Origin: Mangrovimonas cancribranchiae
GTDB lineage: Bacteria; Bacteroidota; Bacteroidia; Flavobacteriales; Flavobacteriaceae
Assembly: GCF_037126245.1 (NCBI RefSeq)
Contig: NZ_CP136925.1
Location: 736,001 to 800,000 of the forward strand
Length of the DNA: 64,000 bases
Direction of reading: 5' to 3'
This document shows positions 1 to 10,400 of the stretch, in pieces. The notes under the pieces were generated by a model. The model was not told the DNA's origin and ran no database searches. It worked only from the letters and a program-made list of their open reading frames with translations. The stretch's first letter is position 1, and each line of letters begins with the position of its first letter. Both the position numbers and the translations under genes were made by a program.

Positions 1-1
1 C

Positions 2-259
2 TCATCGTTAAGCAGTACATTAAGTAGAACATTAAATACCTCGTTAACAACATTAGTGGTATTGCTTTCTATCTTTATTTTTGGTGGCGATTCCATTAGA
101 GGATTCATGTTTGCATTAATAATTGGTGTTATTGTAGGTACGTATTCATCGTTATTTATTGCGACACCAATTATGTATGATACTGTGAAAAGAGGTGATG
201 CAAAAGAAGGATTAAGAAAGAAAGAAGACCCTAAAGAAGAGGAAGAGCAAGAAGCTTAA
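2..259 (+). CDS. secDF: Protein translocase SecDF, C-terminal end (partial)
   Basis: The reading frame is open from the first bases of the window, so this is the 3' end of a longer gene; 85 codons are visible. The visible part has the final transmembrane region of the SecF half, with a motif like LSRTLNTSLTT followed by a helix containing GVIVGTYSSLFIATP, both typical of SecF/SecDF. It ends in a charged tail rich in Lys and Glu. SecDF is an inner-membrane RND-type protein that uses the proton motive force to help Sec-exported proteins leave the membrane. In Bacteroidota SecD and SecF are usually fused, so I infer SecDF rather than separate SecF, but the fusion lies outside the window. A strong hairpin terminator follows the stop codon. 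Confidence 0.85.
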   Translation, partial: SSLSSTLSRTLNTSLTTLVVLLSIFIFGGDSIRGFMFALIIGVIVGTYSSLFIATPIMYDTVKRGDAKEGLRKKEDPKEEEEQEA

Positions 260-282
260 TACCTTTTGAATAACATATAAAT

Positions 283-316
283 AAAAACCCTTTCAATTTC
301 TGAAAGGGTTTTTTTA
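283..316. terminator. Bidirectional hairpin terminator between secDF and the DUF192 gene
   Basis: A perfect inverted repeat (AAAAACCCTTTCA / TGAAAGGGTTTTT) with a 5-nt loop is followed by a T run on the plus strand and preceded by an A run. It lies between two convergent genes, so it can serve both. Confidence 0.85.
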
Positions 317-340
317 TGGGTAACAAGAATGTTTATTTTT

Positions 341-832
341 TTATTCTGATAATTCTGAGAATGTTATTTTATCACCTTCGGTTAATTGCCACACATCAGA
401 AAGTCCTGCGTTAACTTCTAAAACATATTTTGCAGGTACTTTAGATGGTAATGAACTTTCATCTAATGGTTTGGCGTTCTTTTGAATACTAACAATAGAA
501 AGGTTTTCATTTAAATAAATAATATCTAAAGGAATACGTGTATTTTTCATGTAAAAATACCGAGGAGACACATCATCAAAAATAAATAACATACCGCGGT
601 TTTTCTTCATTGAAGAGCGGTACATTAAACCTGTTTGTGTTTCGTAGCTAGTTTTAGCTATTTCAATATCTAATTGTGTAATAATAGAATCCGATGTGGC
701 TTTAAAAATGGTTAATTCACCTTCTTTTTTAAATGACACTTCGGTAGGTTTTATGTTTTTAGCATCCTCTTCTTTGCAGGAAAAGCTAAACATTGTGCCA
801 ACAATAATAGCTGGTAAAAGGTATTTTTTCAT
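341..832 (-). CDS. DUF192 family lipoprotein
   Basis: 163 aa. A short signal peptide ends in a lipobox (FSFSC, Cys about residue 19), so the mature protein is probably lipid-anchored in the cell envelope. The body has the DUF192 pattern: a TGLMYRSSM block, then GMLFIFD, then a hydrophobic strand with IPLDIIYLNE and the terminal VLEVNAG. The molecular function of DUF192 is not established. Only 8 bp separate it from lgt upstream. Lgt is the enzyme that would acylate this protein, and the two are probably co-transcribed in the minus-strand run folE-cysS-yidD-lgt-DUF192. The family assignment is fairly secure; the role is unknown. Confidence 0.8.
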   Translation of the reverse strand: MKKYLLPAIIVGTMFSFSCKEEDAKNIKPTEVSFKKEGELTIFKATSDSIITQLDIEIAKTSYETQTGLMYRSSMKKNRGMLFIFDDVSPRYFYMKNTRIPLDIIYLNENLSIVSIQKNAKPLDESSLPSKVPAKYVLEVNAGLSDVWQLTEGDKITFSELSE

Positions 833-840
833 GTTTACGA

Positions 841-1770
841 TTAAACTTTTTTAGATGTTTTCTTATAGAAGAACATAAAATACAGTCCAATAAGAATAAA
901 AGGAATGCTTAACCACTGTCCTGTGTTAAGTCCAAACCAATTAATGTATTCATCGCCTTGAGGCTCTTTTACAAACTCGACAAAGAAACGAACAGTCCAA
1001 AGCATAACAAGGAATAACCCGAAGAGAAACCCTAGTTGATTGCCTTTTGATGTTTTTTTGTAAACATACCATAGGATAAGAAATACAAAAATGTAACAAA
1101 ACGATTCGTAAAGTTGCGCTGGATGTCTATAAGGAACGGCTTCTAATAGGTTGCTAAATTCTGGGTTATTTGCAATGGCATCGTAAGCTTTTTTAGCTGG
1201 TTGAATGTTGGTTAATTGAACCACCTCGTACTTATTATACTCCTCTTGAATAAAACGTACACCCAAAGCAGAATCGGTCACTTTACCAATAATTTCGGAG
1301 TTTATAAAATTTCCAATTCGTATAAAAATCGCTCCAGAAGCCACAGGTATTACAACACGATCTAAAATCCACATTAACGATTTGTAGGTGTACTTTTTGC
1401 GGTATAAGTACATGCCAATAATAATGCCAATGGCGGCACCATGACTTGCTAGACCTTGAAAACCGGTAAACTCAAACTCTGGTTTGAATCTAAATGGTAG
1501 AAAAATGCTAAAGAAGTCTTGGCTTATTAATTCTGATTGGTAAAATAGTACATGCCCTAATCTAGCGCCAATCATGGTGGCTAAAACAGTGTATATAAAA
1601 AGCGGATCTAAATAGTCTAATTTTACTTTCTCACGGGTAAAAATATACTTCATAATATACCAGCCTATTAAGAAGGCGGTAATCCACATCATGCTGTAAA
1701 AATGAAGCTTAAAATTTCCTACAATATCAATACCAGTAATTGGGTTCCAATCGAATTTAAGAAGGTGCAT
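841..1770 (-). CDS. lgt: Prolipoprotein diacylglyceryl transferase
   Basis: 309 aa, a multi-spanning inner-membrane enzyme that moves diacylglycerol from phosphatidylglycerol onto the lipobox cysteine of prolipoproteins, the first step of lipoprotein maturation. The Lgt signature is clear: IRIGNFINSEIIG in the middle of the protein (the conserved Arg-x-Gly-Asn-Phe-x-Asn block), RLGHVLFYQ earlier, and HPAQLYES later. About seven hydrophobic helices are visible. Length is usual to slightly long for the family, with a loop between the signature and HPAQLYES. It sits between yidD and the DUF192 lipoprotein gene on the same strand. Many lipoproteins in this window are its likely substrates. Confidence 0.95.
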   Translation of the reverse strand: MHLLKFDWNPITGIDIVGNFKLHFYSMMWITAFLIGWYIMKYIFTREKVKLDYLDPLFIYTVLATMIGARLGHVLFYQSELISQDFFSIFLPFRFKPEFEFTGFQGLASHGAAIGIIIGMYLYRKKYTYKSLMWILDRVVIPVASGAIFIRIGNFINSEIIGKVTDSALGVRFIQEEYNKYEVVQLTNIQPAKKAYDAIANNPEFSNLLEAVPYRHPAQLYESFCYIFVFLILWYVYKKTSKGNQLGFLFGLFLVMLWTVRFFVEFVKEPQGDEYINWFGLNTGQWLSIPFILIGLYFMFFYKKTSKKV

Positions 1771-1841
1771 AGTTGTATTTTTCTGTATGTAAATATAGAT
1801 AAATGCTTACGTTATAAAAAGTAAATAAATAATAACAAACG

Positions 1842-2081
1842 TTAATTCTTGTCTGCTTTATCTGGAACAGGATCGTATCCAGAACCACCCCAGGGGTGAC
1901 AACTAAAAATACGTTTTAAAGCTAACTTACCGCCACGCCATAAGCCATGTTTTTCTAAAGCTTCAATAGTATAATGTGAGCACGTGGGTTGGTATCTGCA
2001 TGTAGCAGGAAAAAAAGGAGAAATAGCGTTTTGGTAAAACTTCACCAAAAAAATAAAAGGAGCAATAACAAAACGCCTCAT
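1842..2081 (-). CDS. yidD: Membrane protein insertion efficiency factor YidD
   Basis: 79 aa. The family hallmarks are all visible: an amphipathic/hydrophobic start ([19 protein letters not shown]), the Cys-containing [10 protein letters not shown] motif and the C-terminal [13 protein letters not shown] block. YidD is a small membrane-associated protein thought to help YidC-dependent insertion of inner-membrane proteins. Its stop lies 71 bp before the lgt start, and its own start follows the cysS stop by 9 bp, suggesting one transcript with cysS. Confidence 0.93.
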   Translation of the reverse strand: MRRFVIAPFIFLVKFYQNAISPFFPATCRYQPTCSHYTIEALEKHGLWRGGKLALKRIFSCHPWGGSGYDPVPDKADKN

Positions 2082-2090
2082 CTTATAAGT

Positions 2091-3581
<1,491 letters not shown>

Positions 3582-3603
3582 AGTTAGAAATGTCTTTTAA
3601 ATA

Positions 3604-4281
3604 TTAAAATGCGGTGTCTAGTTTTATGTAGTCTAAAAACTCTTTTCTAGTGGCAATGTCTTTAAACTTTCCGCCAAACTCTGAAGTTACTGTGCTGCTT
3701 TCAATATCACGGATACCTCTAGAGTTAACACAAAGATGTTTGGCATCGATAACACAAGCGACATCTTCGGTGTTTAAAACCTTTTGAAGTTCACGTACAA
3801 TTTGAATAGTTAGTCGCTCCTGTACTTGAGGGCGTTTTGCAAAATAATCGACAATACGGTTCATTTTAGATAAACCAACAACGTTACCACTAGAAATGTA
3901 AGCGACGTGTGCTTTACCTACAATTGGTAGTAAATGGTGCTCACAAGTGGAGTAAACCGTAATGTTTTTTTCAACAAGCATTTCGCCATACTTGTATTTA
4001 TTATCAAACGTAGAAGCTTTTGGTTTGTTTTCTGGGTTTAGGCCACCAAAAAGCTCTTTTACAAACATTTTTGCCACACGCATTGGGGTGCCATTTAAGC
4101 TATCATCGGTTAAATCAAGCCCTAAGGTTTCCATAATATGCCTAACATCATCTTTAATAATGTCAATCTTTTCTTCGTTGGAAAGGTTAAAGGCATCTTT
4201 ACGTAAAGGTGTGTCAAACGAAGTACCAATATGGTCGTCTCCTAAGGCATCAAATTCTTCTATATTTTTATCAAACTTCAT
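3604..4281 (-). CDS. folE: GTP cyclohydrolase I
   Basis: 225 aa. It converts GTP to 7,8-dihydroneopterin triphosphate, the first step of tetrahydrofolate synthesis. The zinc site is complete: CEHHLLPIVGKAHVAYI (Cys113, His115, His116) and a second Cys in DAKHLCVNSRG near residue 184. The family block GLSKMNRIVDYFAKRPQVQERL lies between them. The first 40 residues are acidic and variable, as usual for FolE. It is the first gene of the minus-strand run, transcribed divergently from the giant surface gene. A second folate gene, folP, lies about 20 kb away. Confidence 0.96.
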   Translation of the reverse strand: MKFDKNIEEFDALGDDHIGTSFDTPLRKDAFNLSNEEKIDIIKDDVRHIMETLGLDLTDDSLNGTPMRVAKMFVKELFGGLNPENKPKASTFDNKYKYGEMLVEKNITVYSTCEHHLLPIVGKAHVAYISSGNVVGLSKMNRIVDYFAKRPQVQERLTIQIVRELQKVLNTEDVACVIDAKHLCVNSRGIRDIESSTVTSEFGGKFKDIATRKEFLDYIKLDTAF

Positions 4282-4480
4282 AGCAATATTCTAAAAGTGG
4301 AATTAATCTGCAAAGATAAGAAATTCCGAGTATTAATGATTTGTAAAACAGCTGTATTTCAAATCAGTTAAATTTTAACTAACATTTCCCTAAAAATTTC
4401 TTAAATTTCGTCACTTTTTTAACAAAAAAATTAATTGTATTAGGGCTTTTATTTAAAAGTCATTGAGTTACACTATTATT

Positions 4481-7400
4481 ATGAAAAAGATAATTACTTT
4501 ATTATTGCTTGTTTTTTCGGCAGTTTCCTATGCACAAGGACCAGGATGTCCTAATGTTCAAGCTGGGGGTATGAGTACTGGAGGAGACGTTGTATTAGAT
4601 TGTGGAGATTCTTGTGTCGATTTATCGGCATCCTTTTTAGAAACAGGAGAAACCACCAGTTATGAGGTGTCCTCTATACCTTATAATCCACCAACATCTT
4701 ACCAGGGGCTGTCCAATCCTATTTTTGTTGGTTCAGATGATATATGGAGTGATGTTGTAGATTTGCCTTTTGAATTTTGTTTTTTTGATGAGCAGTATAA
4801 TCAAATTATACTCGGAGCTAATGGTGTGATTAGTTTTGATACCAGTTTTGCGAATACAGGTAATGATTGGCCTTTAAATCCTGGAGATTTGTTGCCCAAT
4901 AATACTAATCCTACTTTATCAGAGGGTAATATTTTTGGAGCGGGTCATGATATTTACCCCCCTGTTAGTCCACCGGAGGGAGAAATTGCATGGGAGGTAA
5001 GAGGAACGGCACCTTGTAGAACATTTGTAATAAGTTTTTATCATCAAGCGCAATATGATTGTACAGATTTGTTAACCACACAAATGATGGTGTTGTATGA
5101 AGGTACTAATACGATTGAAGTTTATATAGAAAACAAACCAATATGTAACAGTTGGAATGATGGTTTAGCGGTAATAGGTATTCAAAATAACGCAGGAACG
5201 GTAGCATATACTCCGCCTGGACGTAACACAGGGCAATGGCAACCACCAGAATTAATACCTGGAACAGGTATTCGTGTAGAAGGATGGCGTTTTACCCCTA
5301 ATGGTACACCTAACTACCAATTAACATGGTACGATGAAGGTGGAAACCCTTTAGGAAATGATCCAGCAATAAACGTTTGTCCTACCACAGATACATTTTA
5401 TACAGCAGAAGTAGAATATACAAATTGTAATGGCGATGTGTTTACAGAAACAGATACAGTTAATGTTACTTTTGGTGGAACACCTCCTTCGGTTACTTTA
5501 ACTAGTAATGGGAGTGTTTGTACAGGTGGCGATGCTGTGTTTACTATAACAGGAACCGCAGGAGATATTGTAGATTATAATATTAATGGCGGAGCAACCC
5601 AACAAATTACGTTAGATGCCTCAGGGGAAGGTGTGGTAACTATTACGGGTATTACCACAGATCAAACAATAAACTTATTAGCGGTTAATAACCCTGGCAA
5701 TGGTTGTAGTGCAACATTAACAGATACGAATACAGTAACTATTACAGCCACGCCAACCGTAACGCTTACAAGTAATAGTAGCACATGCTCTGGAGGTGAT
5801 GCTGTGTTTACCATAACAGGCACACCAGGTGATATAGTTGACTATAACTTAAATGGCGGTGCAACCCAGCAAATCACTTTAGATGCTTCTGGAGAAGGTG
5901 TGGTAACTGCTTCAGGTGTAACAACAGATCAAACAATAAATTTATTAGCTGTAAATAACCCAACAACAACTTGTAGCGACACATTATCAGACACAGCAAC
6001 GGTAACTATTACAGCAAATCCAACCATTACATTGTCTACAAACACAGACATATGCTCTGGAGATGATGCTATATTTACCCTAGTTGGGTCTCCAGGAGAT
6101 ATTGTAGATTATTCTTTAAATGGCGGAGCAACCCAACAAGTCACATTAGATGCTTCGGGTCAAGGAAATGTTACTGTAACAGGGGCAACAGTAGACCAAG
6201 ATATCGAACTTCAAGCGGTTAACAATCCTGGTACTGGTTGTAATGCAACTCTAACTGATACAGCGATAATAACAGTAAACCCAAATCCATCTGTAACACT
6301 TACAAGTAATAACAGCATATGTTCTGGAGGTGATGCTGTGTTTACTATAACTGGTACACCAGGTGATATAGTTGACTATAACTTAAATGGCGGAGCAACC
6401 CAGCAAATCACTTTAGATGCTTCTGGAGAAGGTGTGGTAACTGCTTCAGGTGTAACAACAGATCAAACAATAAACTTATTAGCTGTAACTAATCCAACAA
6501 CAACTTGTAGCGACACGCTATCTGATACAGCAATGGTAACTATTACAGCAAACCCAACCATTACATTATCTACAAATACAGATATTTGTTCTGGTGATGA
6601 TGCCATTTTTACATTAGTTGGTTCAGCAGGAGATATTGTAGATTATTCTTTAAATGGAGGGGCTACACAACAAATTACATTAGATGCTTCTGGGCAAGGA
6701 AATGTTACTGTAACAGGAGCGACAGTAGACCAAGATATCGAACTTCAAGCGGTTAATAATCCTGGAACTGGATGTAGTTCAGTTTTAACTGATACCGCAG
6801 TTATTCTAGTAAATCCAAATCCATCTGTAACACTTACAAGTAATGGCAGTACATGTTCTGGAAGTGATGCTGTATTTACCATAACAGGAAATTCAGGAGA
6901 TATTGTAGATTATACCATTAATGGAGGAGCAACACAACAAATAACACTTGATGCTTCTGGACAAGGGGTTGTATTATTAAGTGGTGTTACGGTAGATCAA
7001 GTTATTGTTTTAGAATTAGTAACTACACCATCTACATCGTGTAATACTGTTTTAACCGATACTGAAACTGTGGTGATAGAGAGTACACCGTCTGTTGGTT
7101 TGACAACCAATAGTGATATTTGTTCTGGAGAAGATGCCGTATTTACCATAACAGGTTCGCCAGGAGATATTGTAGATTATAACTTAAATGGCGGCACGAC
7201 ACAGCAAATTACTTTAGATGCTTCTGGTCAAGGAGTTATTACTGTACCAGCAGCTACTTCAGATGAGACGATTAACCTTGAGTTAGTTAATAACCCTTCT
7301 ACCGGATGTAATGGGGCTTTAACAGATATAGCAACGGTAATAGTAAATGCTAATCCTACAGTTACGTTATCTAGTAATGGTAGTATTTGCCCTAATAATG

Positions 7401-10400
7401 ATGCTGAATTTACTATAACAGGTTCGCCAGGAGATATAGTAGATTATAATCTAAATGGCGGTGCAACTCAACAAGTTACTTTAGATACTTCAGGTCAGAG
7501 TATTGTAACTGTCGCTGGTGCTACTACAGATCAAACGATAACATTAGAGTTGGTTGTAAACCCAACAACAACATGTAATACAATATTAACAAATACAGAA
7601 ACTGTTACTATTGTAACACCTCCCACAATAACCTCATTAAGCACAAACAGTGATATATGTAGTGGAGACGATGCTGTATTTTCGATAACTGGATCACCTG
7701 GTGATATAGTAGATTACACTATAAATGGTGGAGCTACAGAACAAATTACATTAGATGCTACGACAGGAGAAGGGCTTGTAACGATTGTAGGCGCTACTAC
7801 AGACCAAACAATAACGTTAGAATTGGTTACCAACCCAACAACAACCTGTAGTACAGTATTAGCAAACACAGACATAGTTACTGTTATAGCAAATCCTACA
7901 GCAATGGTAGTGTCTAATGGCGATATTTGCTTCAATGAAGACGCTTCTTTTACCATTACAGGATCTCCTGATAATATTGTTGATTACAACGTTAATGGTG
8001 GAGCTACCCAGCAAGTAACTCTTGATGCAGCAGGAGAAGCCATTATAACGTTACCAGGCGTAACGGTAGATCAAGTATTAACTTTAGAACAAGTTGTTAA
8101 TCCAACAACAACATGTACTTCTTTGTTAACAGAAGAAGCTACAGTAGTTGTTAACCCGCTACCAACGGTAGTAGATCCTACACCATTAATAGTGTGCGAT
8201 GATAATGTTTCAGATGGTATGACAGAGATGGATTTAACCGTTAAAGACAATGAAATATCAGGAGGGAATAGCAGTTATAATGTTACTTATTATAACAGTT
8301 TGGCCGAAGCTGAAGCAGGCACGCCAGAAGTGTCTCCATCATCCATGGCTTATATAGGATCAGATGGCGAGGTTGTTCATGTAAGAGTAGAAGATGCGAC
8401 AACAGGATGTGTTGACTATACTACGTTAACGCTAAATGTAGTTGGAGCTCCAGCAGCTAACACACCAAGCGATTTACATTATTGCGATCCGGATAACGAT
8501 GGTTTAGGGGTGTTTGATTTATCAGCAGTTGCCGCAGAAGTTACAACAGACCCGGCATTAGAGGTAACCTTTCACTTAACAGAACAAAACGCTATAGACG
8601 ATGTGTTACCACAAGGTAATGTATTATCAAATGTAATGGGGCAAATCATTTATGTACGCGTAGACTATGCTGGTACAAGTACAGATTGTCCAACTATAGT
8701 CGAGTTAAACTTAATTGTAGATCCAACCCCAGAGATAGAAGAGGATTTAGATCCTATAGTGATGTGTGATGATGATGGTACGGCAGATGGTTTAACAGAG
8801 TTTGATTTAACCATTAGAAATGTAGATGTTTTAAATGGTTTAAGCGCTACAGATTATACCGTTACTTATTATGAAGATCCAAATGACGCTGAAATAGGAA
8901 CAACAGCAGCAACGTACATAGCCACACCAGCAGCATACACAAACACTACACCAGATATGCAAACCATAGGTGTTCGCGTAGAAAATAACACTACAGGTTG
9001 TTATACGGCTACAACACTAGATTTAATCGTTAATCCATTACCCGTTCCAGAAACAACAAATGAAGCGTTGTTTTTAACAATTTGTGATGATACAGTCGAC
9101 AACGACGGTTATGGTATTTTTGATTTAACACAACAAGATGATATAATTACCGGAGGAAACACCAATTGGTCAGTAGATTATTATGAAACCATGGCAGACC
9201 TACAAGCGGGGAACACCATATCAGATTATACGGCTTATGCAAATACCTCTATAAATGGACTGCCACATAATCCACAAACCCTATTTGTGCTAGTAACTAG
9301 TGGTACCACAGGATGTTCAGCAACATCAACATTAACAATAGAAGTATTAGATGTGCCAACACCAACACCATCAGCAAACATTACACCACTAGAAGAGTGT
9401 GACGCAGATAACGATGGTTATGCAGAATTTGATTTACAATCTGCAACTGTTGAGATAGATAACGGAGAAGGTAATGACATAACCTATCATGGAACCTATG
9501 AAAATGCAGAAGATGGTGTTAACGAATTACCAGATCTTTATACAAATAACGATGCAGGAACCGATGTTGTTTATGTAAGAGCGACAGATCCTGTAACACT
9601 ATGTTATACAGTAGTAGAATTACAATTAATAGCTTTACCAACACCAGAAGTATTAACAGATATAGCATCGTATTCAGAATGTGATGATGATTATGATGGT
9701 GTAACAGCTTTTGATTTAACATCCATGGATGCCACTATATACAATGGTCAAAATCCAGCAGATTACACTTTAACATACCATGAAACATTAGCAGATGCAG
9801 AGGCTATTCCTGCAGCGAACCCAATTGTAGAACCACAATTGTCAAATTACATGAGCTCCGATGCAACAATTTATGTGCGTTTGGAAGGAGTAAATGGTTG
9901 TATAGCAACAGGTCAATTTGATATCATTGTAAACTTACCACCAACAATTGCTCTACAGGATGGATTATTTGAAATTTGTGATGATTCTATAGATAATGAT
10001 GGTTATGCTAGTTTTGATTTAACAACAATGGATGGTGATATAACAGGAAACGATAGCTCATTAGTTGTTGATTATTTTGAAACCATGGCCGATGTACAAT
10101 CAGGTAATTCAATACCAGATTATACAGACTATACTAATACATCAGTAGGAGGCTTACCTCATAACCCACAAACCATTTTTGTAACGGTAACAGAAACTTC
10201 AAGTGGTAATAGTTGTTATGCGGTAACCACATTAACTTTAGTAGTTAATACTTTGCCTACACCAAATGATAATTTACCTGATTTAGAAGCTTGTGATGAT
10301 AACAACCCAGGAGATTTAGAAGAAGTTTTCGACTTAACCGAAAACGAACCATTAATGTTAAATGCGTTTGATGAAACTGTAACATATCATACAAGTATGA

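Noticed and set aside
4463-4480. TTG at 4463 as start of the giant gene
   Set aside because: It adds six residues before a perfect signal peptide that begins with ATG 4481.
5486-8156. Repeat array as a CRISPR or DNA-level satellite
   Set aside because: The period of 267 bp keeps one open reading frame and codon-level divergence, so these are protein repeats, not CRISPR or satellite DNA.
9519-9722. His/Leu-rich minus-strand frame inside the giant surface gene
   Set aside because: It is antisense to a highly periodic coding region; its odd composition is only the complement of Asp/Val-rich codons. No start context.
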